Below are positions 47,665 to 59,796 of a stretch of 64,000 nucleotides of DNA, piece by piece (position 1 is the stretch's first letter; every line of letters begins with the position of its first letter). The translations under genes and the position numbers were made by a program. Under the pieces are notes generated by a model that saw only the letters and a program-made list of their open reading frames with translations, made no database searches and was not told the DNA's origin. Where the stretch lies: the NCBI RefSeq assembly GCF_910594005.1, contig NC_057847.1:27317001-27381000 (forward strand). The letters are read 5' to 3'. The DNA comes from Cervus elaphus (lineage: Eukaryota > Chordata > Mammalia > Artiodactyla > Cervidae).

Positions 47665-49319
47665 GAGGCCGGGCAGCTACGACCCTCTCGTGGTGTGGAG
47701 CGCACGGTCACAAGCCCTTTGGAAACAAATGCCACTTTCCTGCTTCCTCAGGTTTCCTGTCCTCCGCCGAAAAGCTCTAGCACAGGATCGACATCCGCTT
47801 CCAGGCACCACAGTGTCTTGCTTAGAGCATGTTCCAGAAACGCTCCAAAAAACAAGCCCATATTTTATAACAGAGGAGCAAAATGAGACCCCCAAAATTT
47901 TCAGAGCAGACCATTGCCAAACAGTGGTACGTAAGTACACATGGTGATCACTATAGAATGTGGCCCTAAATAATAGTGCAACGACTCCCGTCCCAAGAGA
48001 AGAGAATTGGAGGCTCAACTTGAAGCTTTATCTACTGGCATTCTCGGCCTGGGCAGCAGTGTATATAAAGGCTCCCACAACTCCAACTGCCCTTCTCTTT
48101 AACTGTCTTAGCGTCACAGTTGATTGCTCCAACCTTTGCAGTTCCCAAATAGTGGATATAAGACTAGAGAATTTTTAATTTCGATTTAATCCCTCAGAGC
48201 TACAAAGGCTGTCTACCGTGAAAATCACTACCGTCCCTTCTTGTCACTGCTCCTTCTCCATATATCTAATCCCAGTGGTTTGTTATGTCTTAGATGCCAA
48301 CAAAATTACTTTTCCTTGGGTATGTAGTTTAATTTAAAATATATATTTTATATATTATACAATTTTAAGATTTTATATATATGTGTGTGTATATACATTA
48401 ATATTTACAGCAGTTATTGGTCTAGAATAACAATTCTATTCTCCATATGGTCCCATCTTGGGTTGTATAAAAATATATGTGTAAAGAATGAGATGAATGT
48501 CTTTTTAGGGTGTATTAGTGTTACTAAACTACATTCATTTGCCCAGTGTGCAGCACGCCACACTCTGAGATGCCAAGGTTTGCAGGGGAAAGGTTTATTA
48601 GTCATGAGGCAGCCAAGAGAGGAGAAGGGAGACCAAATCTTAAATTCACCTTCCCTAAGGGTAAGAGCTTGGGATATTTATGGGACAAAGAAGTTGGGTG
48701 ACCTGAGGCCTGGGGAAAGGTGATTGGAGAAGAAAAAGGGGAAGAAAATGGCAGGGTGGTATCATCTGAGGGTGGAGTGTTTGGCCTTCTGATGTCAAGG
48801 GGTTCTCCATCCAGCACTCTAGCAGGCCCAGCTGAATGGTTGGTGGTCTCAACTGATCTGAACTGGGCAATACTAGCTCCATGTTCCTGAAAAACAACTT
48901 TTGAAACCATTACTATAGTGACCCATCCATCAGAGATACTGCCTCTAGAGGGCAGCTAAAGGAGTCATATGATTGTCTAAGCTGCCTGACGAAGGGCGTG
49001 CAGTATGCAGGGACAGTTAAGGCAAGTTTGATCTGTGAAGTTACTGATACTGCTGATTAAGCAAAAGTTATAGTTTAAGGGATCAAATTGATGACTGCCC
49101 TCAGTTTCATTAGTCCCACAGGTTTGGCTTGACGGAAAACACTGACCACCTTTACAGGTGTAGGTAGTTGAGGGTTCAGGTAGAAGCAGCACGTAAACAT
49201 ATTTTCCAAAAGTGGTGCCTCTAAGAATTCTTTCAGATACCTGTTAACCTGGTTGTTGTTACCATTTTGGTAAAAATTTCTTAGAGGAAGCAGTATGAAC
49301 ATAAGACTATGAGATAAGT
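47665..49319. other. Upstream intergenic, unassigned
   Basis: No gene recognised. An AT-rich block (TATATA/TGTGTG) lies at 48340-48400. The stretch 48540-49200 ('ggtttattagtcatgaggca' onward) has the look of an old LTR in inverted orientation, but I see no decisive signal. Confidence 0.35.
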
Positions 49320-49328
49320 AGAGAAAGT

Positions 49329-49597
49329 CGGAGAAGGCAATGGCACCCCACTCCAGTACTCTTACCTGGAAAATCCCATGGACAGAGAAGCCTGGTAGGC
49401 TGCAGTCCATGGGGTCGCTAAGAGTCAGACACGGCTGAGCAACTTCACTTACACTTTTCACTTTCATGCATTGGAGAAGGAAATGGCAACCCACTCCAGT
49501 GTCCTGCCTGGAGAATCCCAGGGACAGGGGAGCCTGGTGGGCTGCTGTCTATGGGGTCGCACAGAGTCGGACACGACTGAAGCGACTTAGCAGCAGC
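49329..49597 (+). mobile_element. Bov-A2 SINE (dimeric) with target-site duplication
   Basis: Two Bov-A monomers in tandem: the first starts 'cggagaaggcaatggcaccc', the second 'ggagaaggaaatggcaaccc', each ending in '...gtcgg/cagacacg(a/g)ctgag/a'. AGAGAAAGT flanks it at 49320-49328 and 49598-49606, and a (CAG)n tail closes it. Confidence 0.93.
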
Positions 49598-50004
49598 AGA
49601 GAAAGTAATCAAATCTTGTTTATATATTTGCTGTCCTAGCAGCCATACTCTGTACCCTCCAAATGTGGCCTTCCTGCATCTATTCTACGAATATTTGTTG
49701 AAAGCACATTATGTAAAGTCCACCATCGTCGAAGTTTCACATATATCTTCAAATATTAGACAGCCTGCTCCATAAAATAAGGATTATATTTGCTCTGAGT
49801 GACCCAAACAGCAGATGGAAGACTTGGGGATAGAAACTGTAGGGAGACAGATCTCACCCATATGTGGAAAAACTTTGGTTACAGCCCTTTGACTGTGAAA
49901 TGGGTGACCTTAGAGGAGGAGGGGGTTCTTGCCAATGACAGAGACTAAAGGACAGCTTTTTAAGGAGGCTGTGGGGAGGATGATTGCAAAGCAGTGTGGT
50001 GCTA

Positions 50005-50200
50005 TGAACACAGCCTGGATTCTGGTGTCAGATCCTCTTTCATGTACTGGTTATGTGACCTCGAGTGAACTACCTCTCTGAGCATCAGCCTCCTTCCCCA
50101 AAAAGGGGGGATACTGGCTGTCTCATCGGGGGTGACTGTGAATAGATAGTGTAGCCATCTGTGTTAGCACAATGCCCAGGATATACGAAACACTCAGATT
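50005..50200 (-). mobile_element. MIR SINE, inverted
   Basis: Carries 'ctggattctggtgtcagatc', 'ggttatgtgacctcgagtga' and 'tagcacaatgcccagg'. Confidence 0.8.
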
Positions 50201-50207
50201 CCATCTT

Positions 50208-50550
50208 TTCTTTTTTTTTTAACCATTACTGCTGTTTTTTTAAAAAAATATTTCTTTATTAGGGTTTAATCAGAAGCACTCACACATTTTTCATGAAGCC
50301 AACTTTACCAAAAGTTTGGTAAAAGACAGTTTACAACTGAACATTAGCCATCCTTAAAATAGTCCTCAACTGTTCCGCAGCTCTGGGGCAGCCTCCAGTC
50401 ATGTGGCCTTCCTCCTTCTCCCCTTCCTTCCAGATTACTCCCTGAGCTCTGAATTCTCCCCACACCATCATACACAGTATAATCGGCTTCCTCAGCATCA
50501 ATTTGCAACTCTGCTGCTTTCCACTCAAGCATGTTGAGGTGCTCAACTGA
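50208..50550 (-). pseudogene. Possible processed-pseudogene tail (parent unknown)
   Basis: Read on the minus strand: an A run (50220-50208) is preceded about 40 nt upstream by AATAAA (near 50262), and before that by a stop and a 63-codon frame (50532-50344) that includes IDAEEADYTVYDG. This order resembles the 3' end of a reverse-copied mRNA. I do not recognise the parent gene, and no clear 5' end or target duplication is seen. Confidence 0.3.
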
Positions 50551-51000
50551 ATATTAACTTGTGTGAAAGCACAAAAACCAGTCAGAAAGCTTGGGATTTA
50601 TTATGTCAAGGTTCGTTCACCCAGAAACCAATCCAAGTTTTCTTTTCTCCAAAGTATATTCACCAAGCTTCCACCCAACTTATAGAGAATGAGTATATAA
50701 AAACAGATGCAAAATTGCATCAGCTTTTCACTTCTTGGTCAAAGGCTGAGGATCTAGAAACTGGAGAGAATGTTAGATTTTTTTCAGGTATCTGTTAACT
50801 TGACAGTTATTAAGACTATGGTAAAAATATTTTAGAGGAAGCAATATGAGTGATATGAAAGAATAAGATATGAATGAAGCGATATGAATACATAAGATAC
50901 ATATTCAAAGGTAGAAAGTGATCAAAGGGTGGTATGTCTTTCATGAATTTTTACCAAAGGGCTATATTATTTAACTATGTACATAATGGACAAGGTAATG

Positions 51001-51128
51001 GAGAAGGAAATGGCAACCCACTCCAGTGTTCTTGCCTGGAGAATCCCAGGGATGGAGGAGCCTGGTAGGCTGCCGTCTATGGGGTTGCACAGAGTCGGAC
51101 ACAACTGAAGCGACTTAGCAGCAGCAGC
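51001..51128 (+). mobile_element. Bov-A2-type SINE monomer
   Basis: Carries 'ggagaaggaaatggcaaccc', 'tgcctggagaatcccaggga', 'gcacagagtcggacacaact' and a (CAG)4 tail. Nearly identical to the second monomer of the element at 49.3 kb. Confidence 0.93.
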
Positions 51129-51289
51129 ATGTACATATAAAGTATAATTGTAATTTAAGGCTCTCTAAAAAAATTCTTTATAGCAGACTTGGGCTGGATT
51201 CTCTAAATTCACAGAGATTTTGTGATTATTGCTGGATTGATCTGACTGAAAATCATGGAGAAAGCAATAGGAAACAAGCTGAACTATGC

Positions 51290-51600
51290 CACCCTGTGTC
51301 CTTTATCCTGTGGCTTCATGGGGCTCAGAGGACAAGAGGAGAGAAAAGTGATCATTCATTCTCCTGCTCCTTCCTGCTGGGCCATGACTTGTGTCCCTTT
51401 TAAGTATGGCCACAGCTCCCTTCCTGTGCCCAGGGAGCCCTAGATGTGGTACCAGTTTCCCTCTCCTGTTGATTGGACTGCTTCACTACCTCCATCGCTA
51501 CTCTGCCCACACCTCTATAAAGAGTTCCTGAAAACACTCTTCAGTTTCCCCTTTGAGTGCGCTACCATTTCCTGCCCCAGAATCCTGACTACTGCTTTAC
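51290..51600 (+). repeat. Ancient interspersed repeat of uncertain class
   Basis: Shows 'cctgctgggccatgacttgt', 'cccacacctctataaagag' and 'tttgagtgcgctaccatttc', a layout shared with the 12.0 kb element. Family not named. Confidence 0.4.
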
Positions 51601-51938
51601 AAAGGTAACTTACAAAAGAGAGAAAATCATGACTTTCATGCAGCTATGAAATGAACACATCTCTATTGCTGTGTGTACTACTTTTAATATCCTATGATTT
51701 TATCAATTATATCTCAATGAAGCTGAAAAAATAAAATGAACACACTGAAATTTTAATTAACACTTTCATTAAATGAGAGACTCAGAGAAGATACTACAAC
51801 CAGTTCAAGGGGAAGGCAAAAAAAATAGGATTACAGAAATGAATTTGTAAAGGGCTATAAAACTGGCTTTTCCCCTTAGGAGTCAGGAACCCTCCACCTC
51901 TAATGATAGAACATATTTGCATGGACATAGGCAAGAAT

Positions 51939-52374
51939 ATAGGTTTTTCCTGTAGTCATGTACAGATGTGAGAGTTGGACCATAAAGAAGGCTGAGTGTC
52001 AAAATATTATTGCTTTTGAATTGTGGTGCTGGAGAAGACTCTTAAGAATCTCTTGGACAGCAGGGAAATCAAACCAGTAGATCCTAAAGGAAATCAACCC
52101 TGAATATTCATTGGAAGCATTGATACTGAAGCTTAAGCTCCAATACTTTGGCCACCTGATGTGAAGAATCAACTCATTGGAAAAGACCCTGATGCTGGAA
52201 AAGATTGAGGGCAGGAGGAGGAGAGGGTGACAGAGGATGAGATGGTTAGATGCAATCAATGACTCAATGGACATGAGATTGAGCAAACTCTGGGAGATAG
52301 GGGAGGACAGAGGAGCCTGGCATGCTACAGTCCATGAGGTCACAAAGAGTCAGACACAGCTTAGCAACTGAATA
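51939..52374 (+). mobile_element. BovB 3' end with target-site duplication
   Basis: Runs from 'ataggtttttcctgtagtca' to 'cacagcttagcaactgaata'. AGGCAAGAAT flanks it at 51929-51938 and 52375-52384. Confidence 0.93.
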
Positions 52375-52384
52375 AGGCAAGAAT

Positions 52385-53189
52385 TACATTGTATTACCTA
52401 CAATTTACCATTATAAATAGCTCAAAGGCAGTGAATCAGAATCAGACACCCTAGAAACTTGTGCTCTGAACAGTCCATTGTATTCCACCTACATTTGCCT
52501 TCTGTGTTTAAGGAAGACCATCATTCAAGTAATTACCTGTGCTGCGACATGGAGCCATCCTGCTCACCAGGACTTGTTTCAAGGAAAACCCTGTATTTAT
52601 CTGGAGGAGGTATTTGATAAGCTGCTGGAGTTGAGAGGGAGATTCCCAGGAACTGCTCTCAGAACAGCCTTGCAGGAATCAAGAAGAGGAATCCACTTTG
52701 CAGAGCTCAGGGAGAGGGGAGGTGGTGATTGCAAAGGCTGTTTCAAAAAGACGGAGCTTCTTGAACCCTCAGTAAAGTTCACCAAAAAAAAAAAAAAGAT
52801 TGTTGAGACTGGATCTTTTGTGCCTTTGTGCAAATTGGTAAAAAGGGTGAATTTTGCATAAGAATTGGAGCAGCATTTGCACTTGAGGAGCCTAAAGCAG
52901 TGGTTGGGTTGAAGGGGACTCTGAGGTCAAAAACCCCTAAGAATTTACAGACCTGGACAGTGAGAATTGTCCACTGTCCACTGTCTGGATCTGGACACGC
53001 TGGAATTTGCCATTTCAGCCAATTCTGGGGACAAGAAGTCTGCAGATGTCTGGATTATGGATGCCATCAGCATAGTTCAAGTTCTTCTCTTTAAAATTTT
53101 GTTGGAGTGGGAAGCTCCAAATTTCTAGTTTCACCATCAATTTCCCTTTATTTATTTCATTTCATTTCTTCTAAGTTTTCTAGGTACCT
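52385..53189. other. Intergenic, unassigned
   Basis: No repeat recognised. A 127-codon frame at 52478-52861 runs through an A14 tract and has no known relative; likely chance. Confidence 0.4.
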
Positions 53190-53345
53190 ACTTCTGGGGT
53201 TCACTCATTCTGTAAATGTTTCCTTAGACATGCTGTGTGCTGAGCAGGCATGATTTTAGGTTCTGGGCGTACAGCACTGAACAAGGCATCCAGGTCCCAG
53301 CTCTTACAGGACTTCCATTCTGAGGGCTAAAGACAGAGAATAAAT
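53190..53345 (+). mobile_element. L2/MIR-type fragment
   Basis: Carries 'tgctgtgtgctgagcaggca', 'ttctgggcgtacagcactga' and 'gacagagaataaatgta', typical of L2 3' ends. Confidence 0.6.
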
Positions 53346-53398
53346 GTATACGATTATTTCAGAGAGTGCTACAGGCTCTAGCAATAATAGAACAGACC

Positions 53399-53400
<2 letters not shown>

Positions 53401-53435
<35 letters not shown>
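53401..53435. repeat. (TG)17 microsatellite
   Basis: Uninterrupted TG dinucleotides; likely polymorphic. Confidence 0.97.
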
Positions 53436-53436
<1 letters not shown>

Positions 53437-54939
53437 GCATGGAGGCTACTTTACAGAGATCAGCAAAGGTCACTCTGAGATTAGGACCTTCAGAGGCCCT
53501 AAAATGAAAAACGATGTGACTCCTCCCACCATGAGCCTCAAAAAACCCAATCCTCCCTACTGCAAGACACAAAGCCCCTAAGCTTGTTGGCCTTCATTCA
53601 TTCATAACTCACCAAAAAAGTCTTTAGGTGGGACTTTGGATTATGATTGTTAAAGATTCTCTTAAAGCACAGAGCTGACTGCGGTCATCACCTCAGTTTG
53701 CGAATAATCACAGGCCACGCACAGCGTTAAGCCTGAAGTGCTAGTGTTTGGCTTCCTGACTGCTTTCCAGTCCATCCAGACGCCTCCCCCACCCTCAGGA
53801 GACCAACTGAAAGGCTTCATGAAAAGGTTCTTCTCCATTTGTTCTGCCTGAGGGGGTGCCCCCACTGTCTGTCAGGAACCTGTAACTGAAGATTGCGTAA
53901 AAAGCTCATGTCCTCTTCAAAACGTGAGTTGCCATATTTCATTGATACTTTTTTGTTTCTTTCACGTTTTAACACTTCATAAATCAACAGGGTCCTCAAT
54001 TCCTATCAGTATGGATATTGACCCTGCTGATGTTTGATCATCCGAACTTGAAGACTGGGTATCCGCTGTCTGGAAGAGAATCCTGAACAGTGGAGCGCTC
54101 TCTTCAGAAATGCTGCATCACAATACTTTTTGGCAGGCATATTATTCTGAATTAATGTTAATTTGAAAGATTCAAAATATAAAGAAAAAGTTCTTAAAAA
54201 AGTGAAAAAGTGAAATAAATAACCAATTTATTTCACTTACATTTTCCTATTATATGCACAAGGAATAAGATGATTAAAATCTGTCTAAAGGTACCTACAA
54301 GCTCTTAAGATAAAATTTTCAAAGACTAAGAAAACACTGTCATTGGCAATCTTTTAAAATTCTTACTAGGACTGTTGGGAGATAATCCACTGTCTCTAAT
54401 TCTACTGGTAATTGGGATTGTTGAGATCACCTGGGAACAGTGTTGGAGGCCAGAGAGAATCCCTCACAGCAGAAATATTTGAGATGACAATAGTAGAAGC
54501 CAAGAAAAAAGCACTTTCAAAATTGAGGGGGCGTTGGCAATCATTAAATATTCTCCAGCTGTCAAGTAAAATGAGAACTGAGAAGTATGCTTTAGACTTA
54601 ATAGCCAAAAGGTGGGTCGTGGCTTTGGAACAAGGGACTTCATGAGAACAGTGATGAGGAAGTAGAGATGATAACTGAATAAATACAGTCATTGGAAAGG
54701 ACCACTGTGGAGTTGGTTTATTTATAGGTTTTACAATGGGAAAGTCTTGAGTATGTCTAAATGCTGGGGGTGAGGAACTTATGAGACAAGCTGGATATAA
54801 AGAAGAGGGAGAGGTTAAGTGCCGGAATGGGTCCTGGAGGACTGGAAGAGTTCTCCTCCCATAGATGGGAGGAAGGACACTTCTCTGATCGGGATGTGTT
54901 ATCAGTGTGTAAAAGAAATGTGTGAAATTGATGTGGGCA
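53436..54939. other. Intergenic, unassigned
   Basis: On the minus strand two adjoining frames (53999-53817 and 53865-53662) overlap in different phases. Their codon content looks protein-like to the eye, but I do not recognise either. Otherwise nothing. Confidence 0.3.
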
Positions 54940-55065
54940 GACCTGGGCGGGAGTCAAGGCTCCGTTACTTTCTAGATGCGTCACCTTGGCTAAGTTGCTC
55001 ACTCTTAGTGATGATCTTACTGAGCACTTTCTATGGCATAGGCACTAACCAACGAAATGGTTATT
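54940..55065 (-). mobile_element. MIR-like fragment, inverted
   Basis: Carries 'ttactttctagatgcgtcac' and 'ttggctaagttgctcactct', the complement of the MIR core; weak. Confidence 0.45.
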
Positions 55066-55339
55066 TTTTTAGACAATGCTGAAGCTGTTAGCCTAGTTAA
55101 GAGAACATGTGTTAAATTAGACTAGGGCACAAATCTAGGCAGGAAATTGAGAAAATCCTTCTGTAATAATTTTCATATTTGTGTGTGTGAAGTAGGAGGT
55201 AAAGTATGCTTGAAATTAAAGGGAAAGGTGGGAGAAATTCATTGGATAAGCCATCTAAGGAAAGGAAATCTGAATAACCACATGTCTTTTGATAATCCTT
55301 CTAGAGATGTGTTAGGGTTGATGGATTTTACCTATTCCA

Positions 55340-55430
55340 TTATACTTATTACTTATTTATATATTTATATAATATATATTATATATATTATAAAAATATA
55401 TTATATATTTATATAATTATACTTATTTAC
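55340..55430. repeat. TA-rich low-complexity tract
   Basis: Repeated TATTTATATA/ATATAT units immediately 5' of a BovB copy. Confidence 0.9.
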
Positions 55431-55439
55431 TTAGGTTGA

Positions 55440-56058
55440 TGGATTCAAACAGTGACAGACTTTATCTTCTTGGGCTCTAAAAAATCACTGCAGATGGTGA
55501 CTGCAGCCATGAAATTAGGAGATGCTTGTTCCTTGGAAGAAAAGCTATACAAACCTAGACAGTGTATTAAAAAGCAGAGTGATCACTTTGCCAACAAAGG
55601 TCCATATAGTTAAAGTGATGGTTTTTCCAGTAGTTATGTACAGATTTGAGAGCTGGACTGTAAAGAAGACTGAGTGCCAAAGAATTGATGCTTTCAAGGT
55701 GTATGCTGGAGAAGACTCTTGAGAGTCTCTTGGACAGCAAGGAGATCAAACTAGTCACTCCTAAAGGAAATCAACTGTGAATATTCATTGGAAGGATCAA
55801 TGCTGAAGCTCAAGCTCCAATACTTTGACCACCTGATGCAAAGAGCCAACTCTTTGAAAAAGACCGTGATGCTGGTAAAGATTGAAGGCAAAAGGATAAG
55901 GGATCGGCAGAGGATGAGATGGTTAGATAGCATCACTGATTCAATGGACGTGAGTTTGAGCAAGCTCCAGGAGATGGTGAAGGACAGGGAAGCCTGGCTT
56001 ACTGAAGTCCTTCGGGTCACAAGGAGTTGGACATGACTAAGCGACTGAAGAACAACGA
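55440..56058 (+). mobile_element. BovB 3' end, host of an L1 insertion
   Basis: Carries 'cagtgacagactttatcttc', 'tgactgcagccatgaaatta', 'gaatattcattggaaggatc' and ends 'gcgactgaagaacaacgaca'. An L1 is inserted directly at its 3' end. Confidence 0.92.
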
Positions 56059-56070
56059 CAAAGCAGGACT

Positions 56071-58413
56071 ATTTTTTTTTTTTTTTGGTAAGTTGGCTAA
56101 GGCTGTTTTCTGTTTGTTTAATCAATTTATTTAACTTGGATACTAATTACTTTACAATATTGTGCTGGCTTTTGCCATACATTGACATGAATCAGCCATG
56201 GGGGTACGTGTCCCCCATCATGAACCCTCCCCTACTCCCCTCCCCCATCCCATCCCTCTGGGTTGGCCCAATGCACTGGCCCTGAGCGCCCTGTCTCATG
56301 CATTGAACCTAGACTGACGATCTGTTTCACATATGGTAATATACATGTTTCAATGCTATTCTCTCAAATCATCCCACCCTCGCCTTCTCCCAAAGTCCAA
56401 AAGTCTGTTCTTTACATCTGTGTCTCTTTTGCTGGCTTGCATATAGGGTCATTGTTTCCATCTTTCTAAATTCCATATATATGCATTAATATACTGTATT
56501 GGTGTCTTTCTTTCTGAGTTACTTCACTCTGTATAATAGGCTGCAGTTTCATCCACCTCCTTAGAACTGATTCAAATGCATTCTTTTTAATAGCTGAGTA
56601 ATATTCCATTGTGTATATGTACCACAGCTTTCTTATCCATTCATCTACTGATGGACCTCTAGGTTACTTCCATTTCCTAGCTATTGTAAACAGTGCCACA
56701 ATGAACATTGGGGTACATGAGTCTCTTTCAATTCTGGTTTCCTCGGTGTGTATGCCCAGCAGTGGGACTGCTGGGTCGCATTGCAGTTCTATTTCCAGTT
56801 TTTTAAGGAATCTCCACACTGTTCTCCATAGTGGCTGTACTAGTTTGCATTCCCACCAACAGTGTAAGAGGGTTCCCTTTTCTCTGCACCCTCTCCAGCA
56901 TTTATTGTTTCTAGACATTTTGATAGCAGCCATTCTGACCAGTGTGAGATGGTACCTCATTGTGGTTTTGATTTGCATTTCTCTGATCATGAGTGATGTT
57001 GAGCATCTTTTCATGTATTTGTTAGCCATCTGTATGTCTTCTTTGGAGAAATGTCTGTTTAGTTCTTTGGCCCATTTTTTAATTGGGTCGCTTATTTTTC
57101 TGGAATTGAGCTGCATGAGCTGCTTGTATATTTTTGAGATTAATCCTTTATCAGTTGCTTCGTTTGCTCTTATTTTCTCCCATTCTGAAGGCTGTCTTTT
57201 CACCTTACTTATAGTTTCCTTTGTTGTGCAAAAGCTTTTAAGTTTCATTAGGTCCCATTTGTTTATTTTTGCTTTTATTTCCATTACTCTAGGACATGGG
57301 TCATAGAGGATCCTGCTGTAATTTATGTCAGAGAGTGTTTTGCCTATGTTTGCCTCTAGGAGTATTATAGTTTCTGGTCTTATATTTAGATCTTTAATCC
57401 AATTTGAGTTTATTTTTGTGTATGGTGTTAGAAAGTGTTCTAGTTTCATTCTTTTACAAGTGATTGACCAATTTTCCCCGCACCACTTGTTAAAGAGATT
57501 GTCTTTTCTCCATTGAATATTCTTGCCTACTTTGTGAAAGACAAGGTGTCCATAGGTGCATGGATTTATCTCTGGGCTTTCTATTTTGTTCCATTGGTCT
57601 ATGTTTCTGTCTTTGTGCCAGTACCATACTGTCTGGATGACTGTAGCTTTGTAGTATAGTCTGAAGTCAGGCAGGTTGATTCTTCCAGTTCCATTCTTCT
57701 TTCTCAAGATTGCTTTGGCTATTTGAGGTTTTTTGTATTTCCATACAAATTGTGAAATTATTTGTTCTAGTTCTCCAAAAAATACCATTGGTAGCTTGAT
57801 AGAGATTGCATTGAATCTATAGATTGCTTTGCATGGTATACTCATTTTCATTATATTGATTCTTCCGATCCATGAACATGGTATGTTTCTCCATCTATTT
57901 GTGTCATCTTTGATTTCTTTCATCAGTGTTTTATAGTTTTCTATATATAGGTCTTTTGTTTCTTTAGGGAGATTTATTCCTACGTATTTTATTCATCACA
58001 ATGGTAAATGGGATTGTTTCCTTAATTTCTCTGTTTTCTCATTGTTAGTGTATAGGAATGCAAGGGATTTCTGTGTATTAATTTTATATCCTGCAACTTT
58101 ACATATTCATTGATTGGCTCTAGTAATTTTCTGGTGATGTCTTTATGGTTTTCTGTGTAGAGGATCATGTCATCTGCAAACGGTGAGAGTTTTACTTCTT
58201 CCAGTCTGGATTCCTTTTATTTCTCTTTCTTCTCTGATTTCTGTGGCTAAAACTTCCAAAACTATGTTGAATAGTAGTGGTGAGAGTGGGCACCCTTGTC
58301 TTGTTCCTGACTTTAGGGAAAATGCTTTTAGTTTTTCACCATTGAGGATAATGTTTGCTGTGGGTTTATCATACATGGCTTTTATTATGTTGAGGTATGT
58401 TCCTTCTATGCCT
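56071..58413 (-). mobile_element. 5'-truncated L1 (ruminant type), inverted, with 12-bp target-site duplication
   Basis: A 2343-bp insertion with its poly(A) as a T run at 56072-56086. CAAAGCAGGACT occurs at 56059-56070 and 58414-58425. It holds the 3' UTR, the C-terminal half of ORF2 and the end of the RT domain. Confidence 0.96.
56664..57923 (-). pseudogene. L1 ORF2 C-terminal part, 419 codons open
   Basis: An open frame from Met at 57923 with ORF2p C-terminal text: DTNRWRNIPCSWIGRINIMK, KMLEHFLTPYTKINSNWIKD-type block (seen as KLEHFLTPYTKINSNWIKDL) and the Cys/His segment CWRGCREKGTLLHCWWECK. The N-terminal endonuclease is absent through 5' truncation. A second frame (58376-58170) holds SGTRQGCPLSPLLFNIVLEV of the RT. 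Not a functional gene, but little decayed, so the insertion is fairly recent. Confidence 0.93.
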
Positions 58414-58425
58414 CAAAGCAGGACT

Positions 58426-59108
58426 CTTGCCAACTCAAGTACAGAAAACCCAGTTCAAACTTCCTTAAGTAGAAGACCATTATTTTCTGAAGTCACTGAA
58501 AAACTTTTCAAGTGGTATACCCAAAACATCAGTGTGTCCTGCTCTCCTCTTCCTCTTTCTTCCTCGCCATGTTTCAGCTCTGCTTTTCTTGGTGTTGGGG
58601 CTTCTTGTGACACTTTATAAACTTCACAAAGCTGACTCCTTTCCTATTTCAGAAATGGACAGAGTAGCAGCAGGCTTTAGTTTCCAGTGGGGAAAATCTC
58701 TGTAATAAGCACCTCTCATTGCTTCAGAAAAACACCAGGGGATTGACCCTGATTTGCCAGGCAGGGGCCATGATTCCAGTCTGGGAAAATGGGAGTAGGT
58801 GTGGAGAGGTGGTACATACACACACCTAATATCAGGGACTGAATTAGAAGAAAGGATCCCCAAGGAAACAGCAGTTTCTTTCACCTAAAAAAGGGATACT
58901 GGGAGGTAAAAACAACACATTATTTCCATGTTCTATAGACTGGTAGCATGTTTTCCTATTAATCACAACGATTTAATGAAGACAGTCCATGAAATATGAC
59001 ATTCTCTCACAGAATAATGATTCTTCACATTTTTATGTTTTTATTCCCTTCATTTCCTGATTAAGTCAGATAATGTACATACCCATTTCCACTCTCTTTT
59101 AGAGATTT
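58426..59108. other. Intergenic, unassigned
   Basis: No gene or named repeat recognised. Confidence 0.4.
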
Positions 59109-59123
59109 AGAAAAAAGAAACAA

Positions 59124-59226
59124 GTGCTCACTTCGGCAGCACATATACTAAAATTGTAACGATAAAAGATTAGCATGGCGCCTGCACAAGAATGACATGC
59201 AAATTCATAAAGCGTTCCATATTTTT
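59124..59226 (+). pseudogene. U6 snRNA retropseudogene (5' part of a U6/L1 chimera)
   Basis: Starts exactly at the U6 5' end (GTGCTCACTTCGGCAGCACA) and runs to the terminal 'gcgttccatattttt'. It has a 4-nt deletion in the AACGATACAGAGAAG region and several substitutions. No proximal sequence element or TATA lies upstream; the A-rich target duplication does. It is not a transcribed U6 gene. Confidence 0.95.
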
Positions 59227-59796
59227 ATGGAAGCAATCTAGATGTTCATCAGCAGACGAATGGATAAGAAAGCCATGGTACATATACACAGTGGAATGTT
59301 ACTCAGCTATTAAAAATAATACATTTGAATCAGTTCTAATGAGGTGGATGAAACTGGAGCCTATTATGCAGAGCGAAGTAAATCAGAAAGAAAAACACCA
59401 ATACAGTATATTAATGCATATATATGGAATTTACAGAGATGGAAACAATGACCCTATATGCAAGACATCAAAAGAGACACAGATGTAAGTAACAGACTTT
59501 TGAACTCTGTGGGAGAAGGCAAGGGTAGGATGATTTGAGAGAATAGCATTGAAACATGTATATTACCATATGTGAAACAGATTGCCAGTCCAGATTCAAT
59601 GCATGAGACAGGGCACTCAGGACCGGTGCACTGGGATGACCCTGAGGGATGGGATGGGGAGGAGGGAGGTAGGAGGGGGGTTCAGGATGGGGGACACATG
59701 TACACCCATGGCTGATTAATGTCAGTGTATGGCAAAAACCACTACAATATTGTAAAGTAATTAACCTCCAATTAAAATAAATAAATAAATTTTAAA
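59227..59796 (+). mobile_element. L1 3' end fused to the U6 copy
   Basis: About 570 bp of ruminant L1 3' end ('gaatggataagaaagccatg', 'gaggtggatgaaactggagc', 'ggggacacatgtacaccc') ending in an A-rich tail. Together with U6 it is flanked by AGAAAAAAGAAACAAG at 59109-59124 and 59797-59812. Confidence 0.95.

Noticed and set aside
47298..47947. Long plus-strand open frames (160 and 164 codons) over the CpG island
   Set aside because: They are antisense to PDK1 exon 1 and upstream GC-rich sequence, where stop codons are rare; Arg/Gly/Pro-rich composition is typical of chance frames.
56664..57923. A 419-residue protein-coding gene
   Set aside because: It is the C-terminal part of L1 ORF2 in a 5'-truncated insertion bounded by a target duplication.
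59124..59226. Functional U6 snRNA gene
   Set aside because: It has a 4-nt internal deletion and several changes, lacks an upstream TATA/PSE, and is fused to L1 within a target-site duplication.
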